A DNA stretch of 64,000 bases from JAPLDB01 sp038206355. Lineage in GTDB: Bacteria; Bacteroidota; Bacteroidia; AKYH767-A; 2013-40CM-41-45. The position numbers and the translations under genes were made by a program. The notes under the pieces were generated by a model. That model saw nothing but the letters and a program-made list of their open reading frames with translations, was not told where the DNA came from and made no database searches. This document shows, one piece after another, positions 52,953 through 61,513 of the stretch. The stretch's first letter is position 1. The number at the start of each line of letters is the position of its first letter. The DNA lies in the NCBI GenBank assembly GCA_038206355.1, contig JBBRAY010000003.1, positions 1 through 64,000 on the forward strand, given 5' to 3'.

Positions 52953-53243
52953 TTATGCGAAGGAGGATCCCCGTTGATCGTGATTTCCGTTCCACGCATT
53001 CAGAAGATTATTGTGGAGATATTTCAGGCCATTGCTTCCCTTTGACAATGCACGTTTGGAAAATTCAGTAAGCTGCACACGAAATTTGAATTTATTCAGG
53101 TCCAGATCAGGCTGCCCAATCTGCGGATCTATCAGAACTTCGCCGTCATAGTCAATTACAACATCATGAATGTCTTTATTGACCGGAGCATTCTTAACAA
53201 GAGTGTGTAGTTCGTTTACTGAGGGATTTAGGAACAGGTTCAT
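52953..53243 (-). CDS. Hypothetical protein, 96 aa
   Basis: 96-aa soluble protein: MNLFLNPSVNELHTLVKNAP, VVIDYDGEVLIDPQIGQPDL, FRVQLTEFSKRALSKGSNGL. Acidic middle, one probable helix near the C terminus. No family recognised. The TGGCAC motif lies 70 nt upstream of the ATG. Confidence 0.6.
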   Translation of the reverse strand: MNLFLNPSVNELHTLVKNAPVNKDIHDVVIDYDGEVLIDPQIGQPDLDLNKFKFRVQLTEFSKRALSKGSNGLKYLHNNLLNAWNGNHDQRGSSFA

Positions 53244-53296
53244 AGAGCAAGGGTTTTATAAATGTTAGATTGATAATATTTGTTGTGCTGAAGCCT

Positions 53297-53313
53297 TTTG
53301 GAAAAGCGTGCCA
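53297..53313 (-). promoter_or_regulatory. TGGCAY motif of the 96-aa gene
   Basis: Minus strand reads TGGCACGCTTTTCCAAA, 70 nt upstream of the ATG at 53243. Confidence 0.6.
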
Positions 53314-53533
53314 GAAATCTCTCAGACAGTGAAACAAAAAGAATATGCAGAAAATTGATTTTGGGTTCCCCACTTTCACGATTTATGTGGAAATTATTCG
53401 TCAGGACCAATAAGATTTTAAATTAATCACAACCAAAAAAAGATTTTGGCATTTTAAAAAACTGATCATAAAAACGAATGTGAAGAATACTTTATATTAC
53501 GAAAACTCCGGGCGTTCAGAACCCAATTTATCG

Positions 53534-53821
53534 TCATTGAAGGCCTGCTCCGGCAGCATTCATTGAATGGGTGGTGTTTTGTACTGCAATAAGATTTTTT
53601 GAAATTGCATTTTCTAAATCCCTCCGTTTTAGTTCACGCAATAACTACCTGTGACTAAGCAGCCGGTTTATATGATGGAGGAAGCTAATAAATTTTAACC
53701 CGAATGAATTTGAGAAGAGCAGGTACTCACACAAAACAAAACCAATTGATAATGTGAAACCGATAACCAAAGCGATTAGAGATAAGTAGCTCAGGTAAAT
53801 AAATATATTTTCAATTAACAT
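53534..53821 (-). pseudogene. Small membrane protein gene with in-frame TAG
   Basis: From ATG 53821 a 58-codon frame encodes two hydrophobic helices (IFIYLSYLSLIALVIGFTLS and IGFVLCEYLLF) and a basic end (LHHINRLLSHR), then TAG at 53645-53647. The same frame continues without a stop for 36 codons that read as a charged helix (LLRELKRRDLENAISKN, then LIAVQNTTHSMNAAGAGLQ) to TGA at 53534. It is probably one gene of 95 codons broken by a nonsense mutation. TAG is a normal stop elsewhere here (for example at 44872). The 58-aa part could still work alone. It lies 23 nt downstream of the 43-aa gene. Confidence 0.5.
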
Positions 53822-53844
53822 TGGTTGGCGAACGATTTTAAAAT

Positions 53845-53976
53845 TCAGTGAATAATCTTAGCGAACGGGTAGCGGGCCTTCCACACTTTTAAAGACGAAA
53901 GTCTGTTTAGAATTACATTGGTTTTCTCATCGAGGCGTACTTTAATGCGATGCGTAGAAGCTGTTTTCTTTTTCAT
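53845..53976 (-). CDS. Short basic protein, 43 aa, RHH-like pattern
   Basis: ATG 53976, 43 aa with 12 Lys or Arg: MKKKTASTHRIKVRLDEKTN, VILNRLSSLKVWKARYPFAK. A strand (HRIKVRL) followed by a helix resembles a ribbon-helix-helix DNA-binding unit, but the second helix is missing, so this is only a pattern. The gene was located through its TGGCAT motif, 50 nt upstream. It starts the unit that includes the broken membrane gene. Confidence 0.6.
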   Translation of the reverse strand: MKKKTASTHRIKVRLDEKTNVILNRLSSLKVWKARYPFAKIIH

Positions 53977-54009
53977 TGGAACAGGATTAATAAATTGTTA
54001 TTCTCAAAT

Positions 54010-54026
54010 AATAAAATTGCATGCCA
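54010..54026 (-). promoter_or_regulatory. TGGCAY motif of the 43-aa gene
   Basis: Minus strand reads TGGCATGCAATTTTATT, 50 nt upstream of the ATG at 53976. Confidence 0.65.
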
Positions 54027-54059
54027 GTAGTTTCAATTCCTTACATTATACTTTGCTCC

Positions 54060-54635
54060 CTAATTCAATGAGGGATCCGGGTACGGGCTTAGCAAACCAT
54101 AAACGTGCTCATCTTCCACCAACTTATCGCCCCACAAATCTTCTGCTGGTTGCAGGAAGAGTTCTTTGGGAGTAAGTTCGCTAACCCACCATTTGTCATC
54201 TTTCACTTCGTTTTTTAGTTCACCCGGAGACCATTGAACGAAGCCGGCGCTAAAGCGAAAGTCATCAGGATTCATTTCGCCAGATGCAATCATCCCGACC
54301 AATGCGTCATAATTTCCGCCCCAGAATAAATTATTTCCGAGATATAAGGTATCGGGAAGGTTTGGTTTGCTGTGTATGTATGAAATTATTTTTTTACTAA
54401 CCGGTCCTCCATAATATAATGGAGCGTGGTGATCAAGCTCAGTTAATGCCTCATTCACCGAAAGGTTGCTCATTTTATTTATTATGATCCCGGTACTGCC
54501 TTCTTCATTGTGTGCAATGAGAAGTATTACTGAACGCTGATAGCTTTCATCCAGCCAGAATGGCTTCGCGATTAAAATACATCCCTGTTTTATTTCCGTT
54601 TTTTTCTTTATTCGAATGTGGGGGTTCATTTTCAT
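54060..54635 (-). CDS. yqgE: YqgE/AlgH family protein
   Basis: 191-aa UPF0301 protein. Signatures: GCILIAKPFWLDESYQRSVI near residue 18, EGSTGIIINK, LYYGGPVSKK, LFWGGNYDAL and GFVQWSPGELKNE. Cytoplasmic family of unknown role, sometimes linked to regulation of alginate genes. Two ATGs are adjacent (54635, 54629). Not linked to a TGGCAY motif. Confidence 0.92.
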   Translation of the reverse strand: MKMNPHIRIKKKTEIKQGCILIAKPFWLDESYQRSVILLIAHNEEGSTGIIINKMSNLSVNEALTELDHHAPLYYGGPVSKKIISYIHSKPNLPDTLYLGNNLFWGGNYDALVGMIASGEMNPDDFRFSAGFVQWSPGELKNEVKDDKWWVSELTPKELFLQPAEDLWGDKLVEDEHVYGLLSPYPDPSLN

Positions 54636-54882
54636 ATTTCTAATTTTATCAATTCATTTGATCTATCTAAAAACACCGTACCCCTTCTAAATCGAAAGCG
54701 AAAAGCGATTATAATGGTCAACTATGAATGACTTTCCTCATTTACTATGAAAAACGATGCGTAAGATTCCCACTTTTAAAATACGGACCTTATTGCTTTT
54801 GCCCTATGGAAAGGAGCGGATAAACCTTTAGCATGTGAAAATGTAACAAAAGAAATCCCGGAAGCAGATACTTAGGTAATCC

Positions 54883-55452
54883 TTACTTGTTGTCTTCTCC
54901 CGGCAAACCTTTTTTGCGTTGCACACGCAATGCTTCCATGTACCATTCAAATTGATTCGTGAAGCTTTTCATTACAGAAGCAAATTGCTTTCTCTGCACG
55001 GGCGACTTTTTTTGTCCGGCAAAAGTGATGGCAGGCTGTGCAGTAATTGGCGGCATATTAAGATTTGTACACACCAGTCGAAGATGCTCCGCAGCCCGCA
55101 CTCCTCCATAAGCACCATCTGAGTAGGATATTATTCCTGATGCCTTGAATGCATATTCCTTAAAAAAATGATCAAGAAGGTTTTTAAGTGCCGGAGGAAT
55201 ACTGTGATTATATTCAGCGGTTATCAGGATAAAACCATCTGCTTTGGAAAAAAGGGTATGCAAGTATTGAAATTCTTTCGTGGGCTCCTTCATTTCAAAG
55301 TAACGCTGAAATAATAATGGCAGTTTGTATTGCTTCGGATCAACAATGGTGAGGTCCCATTTTTTCTTTTCAAGAAACGGTTTTATTAGATCTACTATTG
55401 ACGGGCCAAGGCGTCCATCGCGCACGGAACTTTGAAGAAGCACAACTTTCAT
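54883..55452 (-). CDS. NADPH-dependent FMN reductase (flavodoxin fold)
   Basis: 189-aa protein of the NADPH-FMN reductase/ArsH-like group: an N-terminal phosphate loop (LLQSSVRDGRLGPSI), DGFILITAEYNHSIPPALKN (the Y-N-x-x-x-P-x-x-L-K-N signature) and SYSDGAYGGVRAAEHL. It likely reduces quinones, azo dyes or flavin with NADPH. The C terminus is basic. ATG 55452 is used. The noncoding RNA candidate is divergent from it. Confidence 0.9.
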   Translation of the reverse strand: MKVVLLQSSVRDGRLGPSIVDLIKPFLEKKKWDLTIVDPKQYKLPLLFQRYFEMKEPTKEFQYLHTLFSKADGFILITAEYNHSIPPALKNLLDHFFKEYAFKASGIISYSDGAYGGVRAAEHLRLVCTNLNMPPITAQPAITFAGQKKSPVQRKQFASVMKSFTNQFEWYMEALRVQRKKGLPGEDNK

Positions 55453-55505
55453 AATTAAATTTATAAGTTATTTAGTTATTTAAAAAACAATCCTAATTAA
55501 TATCA

Positions 55506-55522
55506 TGGCATATTTTTTTAAG
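55506..55522 (+). promoter_or_regulatory. TGGCAY motif before the hairpin RNA candidate
   Basis: Reads TGGCATATTTTTTTAAG with no clear gene downstream on the plus strand. If transcription starts about 26 nt after its first base, the RNA begins near 55532, 24 nt before the long inverted repeat. Confidence 0.6.
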
Positions 55523-55531
55523 ATCACCGGA

Positions 55532-55625
55532 TTAGTTTCCAGAAGTTTAAAAGATGCAGTGTGTAGTACCCCAGACATTTGTCCCAACTATCCTACCTAA
55601 CATGTCGACTACACACTGCTTTTCC
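55532..55625 (+). ncRNA. Candidate small RNA with 12-bp stem and C-rich loop
   Basis: GCAGTGTGTAGT (55556-55567) and ACTACACACTGC (55608-55619) are perfect 12-bp arms around a 40-nt loop with unpaired CCCC, TCCC and TCC runs, followed by TTTT. C-rich single-stranded loops can pair with G-rich ribosome binding sites. A 27-codon ORF starts at 55554, but it lies across the hairpin and its peptide is unconvincing. This structure downstream of a TGGCAT motif supports an RNA, but expression is unproven. Confidence 0.45.
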
Positions 55626-55803
55626 ATTTTGTATTAATTGTAAATGGCCTAATTAATTATACGATGCTGTAATGATTGCTTCGGGGTGAAATAGAAAAAA
55701 CATGGACAATCATACATAGACAGGCTCGGGATTAAACACAAAAACGCCCTTCACTACAAAATGAAGTAATTTTAAATCAATTCCCGCTATTTCAGATAAT
55801 GTC

Positions 55804-55922
55804 TTATTTCATGGATGCTATTGCTTCCTGTATTACGAGTAGCGTCTGTAATCTGAATTGCTGATCCATGCCATCTACGCGCATAGTATCCGGAGCGGTT
55901 CTCCTGCTTTGTTAAATTTCAT
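55804..55922 (-). pseudogene. Short ORF pair, possibly frameshifted gene
   Basis: ATG 55922 opens a 15-codon frame (MKFNKAGEPLRILCA). Another frame from ATG 55884 encodes 26 codons that read well (MRVDGMDQQFRLQTLL, then VIQEAIASMK). One frameshift would join them into a protein of about 39 aa. A TGGCAC motif is 51 nt upstream of the first ATG. It could be a broken small gene or a 26-aa peptide. The bases between here and the RNA candidate show no gene. Confidence 0.3.
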
Positions 55923-55956
55923 CGCAATCTTTTTTTAATATTTATTGCTTTGTCTG

Positions 55957-55973
55957 CAAAGAAATTCGTGCCA
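55957..55973 (-). promoter_or_regulatory. Possible TGGCAY motif
   Basis: Minus strand reads TGGCACGAATTTCTTTGC, a weaker member with TTTGC, pointing at 55922. Confidence 0.4.
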
Positions 55974-56064
55974 ATGGAAATCGAGAGTGGAAATATCCAC
56001 ATTAGGGATTATTATTCCCCATTCATTTATAGAAATTTTTCTTTCGGCTATACCACTCACTCCT

Positions 56065-57663
56065 CTAATTTTCACGACGGACCGGTGATTCTTCTTTATG
56101 GTAATCCAATTCTTTATTTGCAGGCCCATTCAGCACTTTGCCTTTGTAAGTAAAGCGGCTGCCATGACAAGGGCAATCCCAGCTTTTTTCATCACCGTTC
56201 CATCGTACAATGCATTTGAGGTGCGTACATTCAGCGTTAACAAAATGAAGCGTTTCATCTTCATCGCAATAGCATCCATATTTCTTTCCCTCCAGCTCAA
56301 TAATTTTTGCATCATTTTTCATTATGCTGTTAACTGATATAGCATCAGGGTGCTTAGGGTTTGTTTCAAAATATTTGCGGATACCCCCTACCATCTCAGT
56401 AAAAAATGTTTTCCCCGACCTGAAAATACTGAATCGGGACGGGCTGTATATAGATTCCCATTTGTTTTCCTTTCCATTAATCAGATCTGAAATAAGGATA
56501 CCGGCAATAGTTCCGTGGGTCATTCCATTTCCCGAATCGCCGGTAGCAATAAAAACATTCTCAGCATCCCAGGGATTTCGACCGATATATGCAATTCCAT
56601 CCATCGGCTCCATTACCTGTCCGCTCCAGCGAAATACAACTGTGCCGAGATCAAAATACCTGCGCGCCCATGCCTCCAAAATATGGTAGCGATTCTCTTC
56701 GTTTATTGCTTCTGATTCTGCCAAACCCGTTGGATGATCTTCTCCTCCTACAATCAACAAATCAAAAAGGTCGTTGAATGGTTCGATACGTATATAATGA
56801 TAGGGTGGAATATTCTCATTCACTTCAAAGTCGCCGGTATCCCACCACAGCGCTTCATTTACCGATTTCCTTTTTATGGTTGCACCAATCACATAGGTGC
56901 GATACGCAAACTGTTTGAGGTGCATTACAACCAGATTATTCACCGGAGTATTAGTAGCGACCACAACATACTTTGCACTTATTTTAAATCCCTCGTCTGT
57001 AACAATTCCTGTCTTGTCAATTTCTTTCGCATGTGTTTCCGTATAAATTTCTGCACCGTTTTGAATCGCGGCATCGCATAATCCTTTAAGATAATGCAGT
57101 GGATGAAATTTTGCCTGATCTTTAAACTCCAGACAAGCTCCATCAAAATGCCTGAGCCCCGGAACGGAAGGCAGTTTTTTTACATTAAGGCCGGCATTTA
57201 AAGCCGCATGTAATTCTTTATCAAGTGATTCTTTTTTATCACTGGGATGAAGAAATAAATAACCGCTCACTCTTTTGAATTGGCAACTTATCTTTTTCTC
57301 AGCAATTGTATTTTCAATAAAGGCAATCGCTGCTTTATGGCTACCTGCAATCAACCCGGCATCTTCCTTTCCATAAATGCGCTCAAGTTCATAATATCGT
57401 TCGTCAAGCGCAGTAACCAGATGCGCTGTGGTATGTCCTGTTTCTCCGCTGCCGATGGTGCCATCCTCTACGAGCACAACTTTTTTACCACACTTACTCA
57501 GGTTATATGCAACGCTTACTCCGGCTATTCCACCTCCTACAATAACCACATCAACTTCCATATCTTTACCCAGTTTGGGGTAGGAAATGGGCAAAGTAGT
57601 AGCTGTCCAGAAATTCTGATGACCTTCCTCTACAGGATTTTTTTTCTCTTCAATGGGATTCAT
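56065..57663 (-). CDS. FAD-dependent oxidoreductase fused to a Rieske 2Fe-2S domain
   Basis: 532-aa protein. FAD Rossmann near residue 38-45 (VVIVGGGIAGVSVAYN), GSGETGHTTAH, a DadA-like body, IGRNPWDAENVFIATGDSGN near 365 (FAD contact) and a C-terminal Rieske domain with both iron ligand pairs, CTH near 480 and CPCH near 497 (CPCHGSRF). Such fusions act as amine or amino-acid oxidase-like dehydrogenases passing electrons through the cluster; the substrate is unknown. No signal peptide. The TGGCAC motif lies 37 nt upstream of the ATG. Confidence 0.9.
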   Translation of the reverse strand: MNPIEEKKNPVEEGHQNFWTATTLPISYPKLGKDMEVDVVIVGGGIAGVSVAYNLSKCGKKVVLVEDGTIGSGETGHTTAHLVTALDERYYELERIYGKEDAGLIAGSHKAAIAFIENTIAEKKISCQFKRVSGYLFLHPSDKKESLDKELHAALNAGLNVKKLPSVPGLRHFDGACLEFKDQAKFHPLHYLKGLCDAAIQNGAEIYTETHAKEIDKTGIVTDEGFKISAKYVVVATNTPVNNLVVMHLKQFAYRTYVIGATIKRKSVNEALWWDTGDFEVNENIPPYHYIRIEPFNDLFDLLIVGGEDHPTGLAESEAINEENRYHILEAWARRYFDLGTVVFRWSGQVMEPMDGIAYIGRNPWDAENVFIATGDSGNGMTHGTIAGILISDLINGKENKWESIYSPSRFSIFRSGKTFFTEMVGGIRKYFETNPKHPDAISVNSIMKNDAKIIELEGKKYGCYCDEDETLHFVNAECTHLKCIVRWNGDEKSWDCPCHGSRFTYKGKVLNGPANKELDYHKEESPVRREN

Positions 57664-57683
57664 ACTCTGAAATTTAATTTTTT

Positions 57684-57700
57684 GAAAAAATTACGTGCCA
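57684..57700 (-). promoter_or_regulatory. TGGCAY motif of the FAD-Rieske gene
   Basis: Minus strand reads TGGCACGTAATTTTTTC, 37 nt upstream of the ATG at 57663. Confidence 0.65.
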
Positions 57701-57817
57701 CTAATTAATATATTATTCATTTAGGCATGATTTTTTGCTTTGAGGCATTGTTGAGTACCGGTATATATTTCCGAAACCTTTAAAGATGTCTTTACGTTTT
57801 TCCCTAAAAGGATTGAT

Positions 57818-58456
57818 ATGTCAGAAACATTAGAATGGAAAAAAAGTAGCCCTCAAACTTTTTGGGGAGAGGTTGCTCAAAGTGATCACGTTCTTCAGAT
57901 TTACAAGGATGAAAATGCCTTTCTGGATTTACTTGAGGAATATGTGAGGGGCGGCATAATGGCGGGGGACGGCATAATTGTGATCGCCACATCTACACAT
58001 CTAAATGCACTTGAAGATCGCCTCATCAGCGATGGATATAATATCAGTACCCTGAAAGTGAATGATCAATATCTGGCACTCAACGCCCATGAAACGTTGG
58101 CTAAGTTTATGGTTAATGGCTGGCCAGACAAGCATCTATTCATGAAAACTGTAAGCCAATTGATTGTTCGGGTACGAAAAAAAAACAGGCAGATACGCGC
58201 TTTCGGAGAGATGGTAGCTATCCTTTGGGAACAAGGGAATCGGGCCGCTACCATACATTTGGAAAATTTGTGGAATCAGTTTTGTGCAACCGATTCATTT
58301 TGCCTTCTCTGCGCATATCCTCAATGTGCGTTCCCTGATGAAGCACATCAGTCAATGGTGCACATTTGCGGACAACATAATAGGCAGGTCACCGGTGTTG
58401 GCAAACCAAAATCAGAAATATTATATTCATCTCCCACCACTAAGAAAGCGGATTAG
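57818..58456 (+). CDS. MEDS-domain (DcmR-like) sensory protein
   Basis: 212-aa protein of the MEDS type: HVLQIYKDENAFLDLLEEYV, GGIMAGDGIIVIATSTHLNA, LEDRLISDGYN, later RIRAFGEMVAILWEQGN-like and FCLLCAYPQ. MEDS is related in fold to KaiC-type RecA domains and is found with PAS kinases and receivers. No helix-turn-helix. The Walker A Lys is missing, so it is unlikely to hydrolyse ATP. It precedes a receiver gene by 48 nt, suggesting a pair. Confidence 0.85.
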   Translation: MSETLEWKKSSPQTFWGEVAQSDHVLQIYKDENAFLDLLEEYVRGGIMAGDGIIVIATSTHLNALEDRLISDGYNISTLKVNDQYLALNAHETLAKFMVNGWPDKHLFMKTVSQLIVRVRKKNRQIRAFGEMVAILWEQGNRAATIHLENLWNQFCATDSFCLLCAYPQCAFPDEAHQSMVHICGQHNRQVTGVGKPKSEILYSSPTTKKAD

Positions 58457-58504
58457 ATAACGTACGAATAATAAAAATACATAAACGTCTGTTTCTTCTG
58501 ACTT

Positions 58505-58894
58505 ATGATTCAAAAAGTAATTATTGCAGATGACAATGAGGATTTCGTTCTGCTTTTCGGACAAGCGCTGAACAGAATTAATCCTGAGGCAAAATGCATG
58601 AGTGCTGCAAACGGATACGATGCGCTCACTCAACTCAAATTCATGCTTCCTTCTTTCCCTGATCTCATATTCATTGATGTTCAAATGCCAATCATGAATG
58701 GTTATGAAATTGCACGTGAAATAAAAATGATCTCAGAGCTTAGCCATGTACCTATTATTATGTACAGTGCCCTGGAGGGCGAGATGGGTGAAGAAGAATT
58801 ACTGCTTCGCGGAATTCGAAAATTTTATCTAAAACCGGGCACACAGGAAGAACTGGAGTTTATGTTGAAGGATGCAATGAAAACCAAGACATAA
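58505..58894 (+). CDS. Single-domain response regulator
   Basis: 129-aa receiver: IIADDNEDFVLLF, phospho-acceptor Asp58 in IFIDVQMP, YSA at 87-89 and Lys110 in YLKPGTQ. Follows the MEDS gene with no promoter-like gap, so they are likely co-transcribed. Confidence 0.9.
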   Translation: MIQKVIIADDNEDFVLLFGQALNRINPEAKCMSAANGYDALTQLKFMLPSFPDLIFIDVQMPIMNGYEIAREIKMISELSHVPIIMYSALEGEMGEEELLLRGIRKFYLKPGTQEELEFMLKDAMKTKT

Positions 58895-58988
58895 GGTTCG
58901 CAATAAATGCAATATACTATTGTAGAAATCTTTTCCATTTCTTGTATACGAAAATTAAGGCACATAAAATATCGGCAGTTTTTCCAAT

Positions 58989-59005
58989 TGGCATTTATTT
59001 TTATC
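58989..59005 (+). promoter_or_regulatory. TGGCAY motif of the 127-aa gene
   Basis: Reads TGGCATTTATTTTTATC, 36 nt upstream of the ATG at 59025. Confidence 0.65.
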
Positions 59006-59024
59006 ACTTTTGAAAAAGACAAAA

Positions 59025-59408
59025 ATGAATAATCAACAAAACCCATCGGCGCATGGAGCAAAACAACCGAATGATCCAAGCAAGAATGATCCGACAAAGC
59101 AAGATGAAAGAGAGAACGATGCTACACGTATTGCTCCTTCAAAAGAAAGCGGAGAAGTGCCGAAACCAGTAAATGGAAGCAGTGGTTCCTCAGATTACAA
59201 TGAAGCGGAAAAGCCAATAAGTGATAAACCATATGGTGGTAAGCCTAAGCACAAGCCAGAACAGGTAGAAGAACCGGATCGAAAAATAAGCGATGCAAAT
59301 AATAAAGGTGATTATAATATTGCTGAGCCTAAAAATAAACAAAATGAACCGGAAGAAAAAGATGACGAAGGCAATCCTGTAGTGAAAGGATTTGGCAGAG
59401 GGTTATAA
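59025..59408 (+). CDS. Disordered hydrophilic protein, 127 aa
   Basis: 127 aa without hydrophobic segments: NNQQNPSAHGAKQPNDPSKN, EKPISDKPYGGKPKHKPEQ, KNKQNEPEEKDDEGNPVVKG. Rich in K, P, N, D, E and G, similar in kind to the protein at 6842. Probably disordered; such hydrophilin-like proteins are often induced by osmotic or desiccation stress. ATG 59025. The next gene starts 31 nt downstream. Confidence 0.65.
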   Translation: MNNQQNPSAHGAKQPNDPSKNDPTKQDERENDATRIAPSKESGEVPKPVNGSSGSSDYNEAEKPISDKPYGGKPKHKPEQVEEPDRKISDANNKGDYNIAEPKNKQNEPEEKDDEGNPVVKGFGRGL

Positions 59409-59439
59409 AAATTTCCGAATATGCATTAACTTCGCCCTA

Positions 59440-61242
59440 ATGGATTTGCCGAAGGGCATTATGAAATTTTCAAAAGCTTTTCTCAATGCAGTGTTGTTTA
59501 CCAGTCTCGGCGTGTTGCTGATGCTGTTTTATTACATACTGTTTATCCAATTTAGACACCTGAATAAATCTTCCGACCAGGTAATACAAACATCTCTTGT
59601 CAAACTAAGGCTTGAACAATCCTTTTCCGCACTAAAGGATGCTGAAAACGGTCAGCGCGGTTTCCTTCTTACCCATGATTCATTATTTCTGACCCCCTAT
59701 TTTAATGCGCAAAGCCGTTACGAAAAGAATATTTTAGCACTTGATTCACTTACAGCTGACAATCCTGAACAACAGAAAAGTATCCAGTTGTTAAATGAAT
59801 TGGTCAAAAGACAATTGGCTCATCTTAATACAGCGCTCTTTATAGGCAGCAGACAAGATAGGAAGTATGAGTTTCTTACCTTGCAACTTGTAGCCGGAAA
59901 AATATTAATGGATAGCATACGCGCCCGTATGAATCTGATAAGTGAAGTTGAAGATGGTTTGCTGGCTAAACACCAGTTTGAAAAAGCCCATCGCACCAGC
60001 ATTACACCATTGTGGGCATTTATTTTTTTTGCGATTGCAGTTACCATTTTACTTGTTTCGTTTTATCGGATTCGTATTGATCTGGTCAAACAGAGTACGC
60101 TTAGCAAAGAGCTGCTTAAAAGCAACCGAGACCTCGCGAACCAAAAGGCATTTGCCGAGCTTCTGGTTGAGAGCAGCCCTGATCTGATTATTGGATATGA
60201 TAAGAATTTAAATATCATTGTATGGAATAAAGAATATGAAGATTATTCAGGATTCACAAAGGAGCAAGTACTTGGCAAGCATGTATTAAAAATTTTTCCG
60301 CAGAATAATAACGAAACATGGATGAGCGCCATTAAAGAAGTTCTGAATGGAAAATCAATTCATACCCCTAAAGTAAAGCTCCCTTTTGGAGAAGGGCATG
60401 GAGAGCATTTTATAGTTCCACTTCGAAATCCTGACGGTGAAATATTTGGCATGCTTTCCATAACGCGCGATATCACAGAACTTGTCCAGGCCACTTATTC
60501 GCTTGAACAAAAAAACGAAGAGCTTGAACGCACCAATCAGGAACTTGCTTATTTCAGTTATGTTGCAAGCCACGACCTACAGGAACCTTTGCGAAAAATA
60601 CAGGGTTTTAGCGGAAGGATACTTGACAGGGAGGGGGAATCATTCTCTGAAACAACAAAAGATTATTTCAACCGCATTATTTCAGCTGCCAGTCGCATGC
60701 AGCGTTTAATAGATGCGCTTCTTGATTTTTCACGTACCAATACGACTGAAATAATTTTTACAGAAACAAATCTCAATGAATTACTTGAAGAAGTAAAAAT
60801 AAATCTCAAAGAAAATATCAAAGAGAAAAATGCTGATATTGAGTCATTACCATTGCCAACCCTGTCTATAATACCGGTTCAGGTTCAGCAATTGTTTTCG
60901 AATCTTATCAGCAATGCAATTAAATACAGTAAACCGGCGATGTCGCCACAAATAAAAATTTCTGCTGATATCGTTTTAGGTGAAGACCTAAAGCAGCGGG
61001 GTGGTGATGCCACTAAAAAATACCACCGGATAACTATCGCGGATAATGGTATCGGTTTCGAACAAAAATATGCACATAAAATATTTGAACTTTTCCAACG
61101 ATTGCATGGAAAAACGGAATACTCGGGCACGGGCATAGGCCTTGCCATATGCAAAAAAATTGTTCAAAATCATAAAGGCTTTATTACTGCCACAGGCAAT
61201 CCGGATGAAGGGGCCCGGTTTGATATCTACCTTCCAATTTGA
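59440..61242 (+). CDS. CHASE3-PAS histidine kinase, membrane-bound
   Basis: 600-aa sensor kinase: transmembrane helix 1 (about 13-36, AVLFTSLGVLLMLFYYILF), periplasmic CHASE3 domain (about 37-185, with LKDAENGQRGFLLTHD), transmembrane helix 2 (about 190-210), PAS (about 245-350, LLVESSPDLIIGYDKN), then HisKA/HATPase (His near 380 in SHDLQEPLRKIQGF; NLISNAIKYS; DNGIGF; GTGIGLAICKK). The only membrane-bound kinase here. ATG 59440 gives a normal first helix. A receiver is at 58505 upstream. Confidence 0.9.
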   Translation: MDLPKGIMKFSKAFLNAVLFTSLGVLLMLFYYILFIQFRHLNKSSDQVIQTSLVKLRLEQSFSALKDAENGQRGFLLTHDSLFLTPYFNAQSRYEKNILALDSLTADNPEQQKSIQLLNELVKRQLAHLNTALFIGSRQDRKYEFLTLQLVAGKILMDSIRARMNLISEVEDGLLAKHQFEKAHRTSITPLWAFIFFAIAVTILLVSFYRIRIDLVKQSTLSKELLKSNRDLANQKAFAELLVESSPDLIIGYDKNLNIIVWNKEYEDYSGFTKEQVLGKHVLKIFPQNNNETWMSAIKEVLNGKSIHTPKVKLPFGEGHGEHFIVPLRNPDGEIFGMLSITRDITELVQATYSLEQKNEELERTNQELAYFSYVASHDLQEPLRKIQGFSGRILDREGESFSETTKDYFNRIISAASRMQRLIDALLDFSRTNTTEIIFTETNLNELLEEVKINLKENIKEKNADIESLPLPTLSIIPVQVQQLFSNLISNAIKYSKPAMSPQIKISADIVLGEDLKQRGGDATKKYHRITIADNGIGFEQKYAHKIFELFQRLHGKTEYSGTGIGLAICKKIVQNHKGFITATGNPDEGARFDIYLPI

Positions 61243-61271
61243 CACAGATTTGGTGACGCAATGATTTTTGT

Positions 61272-61466
61272 TTAAAGCGCCGTTTCCTCACTTGTACGGT
61301 GTTCAAAACCATCGTCCCGCATTTTTTTTCCTCTTCTTTTTACAATCGGATTTTGAGGTGCGTTTCTATCATTATTCGGATCAAGTTTTTCAATCCGTTT
61401 TATTGCCTCTTCTTTTTTTAGAATACGACCAGGATTGACCTGCCTTTTAAGTATGTTCATTTTCAT
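61272..61466 (-). CDS. Short basic hydrophilic protein, 64 aa
   Basis: 64-aa charged protein: NILKRQVNPGRILKKEEAI, LDPNNDRNAPQNPIVKRRGK, KMRDDGFEHRTSEETAL. No hydrophobic segment. Unknown family. Alternative start ATG 61460. The TGGCAC motif lies 28 nt before the first ATG and 34 nt before the second. Confidence 0.55.
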   Translation of the reverse strand: MKMNILKRQVNPGRILKKEEAIKRIEKLDPNNDRNAPQNPIVKRRGKKMRDDGFEHRTSEETAL

Positions 61467-61477
61467 AAATCAATTTG

Positions 61478-61494
61478 AAAAAATAAGTGTGCCA
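61478..61494 (-). promoter_or_regulatory. TGGCAY motif of the 64-aa gene
   Basis: Minus strand reads TGGCACACTTATTTTTTC, 28 nt upstream of the ATG at 61466. Confidence 0.65.
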
Positions 61495-61513
61495 AAGAAC
61501 CACTAAAACAAAA

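Noticed and set aside
53447..53466. TGGCATTTTAAAAAAC near 53448
   Set aside because: The T-run is too close and turns to A; no plus-strand gene follows.
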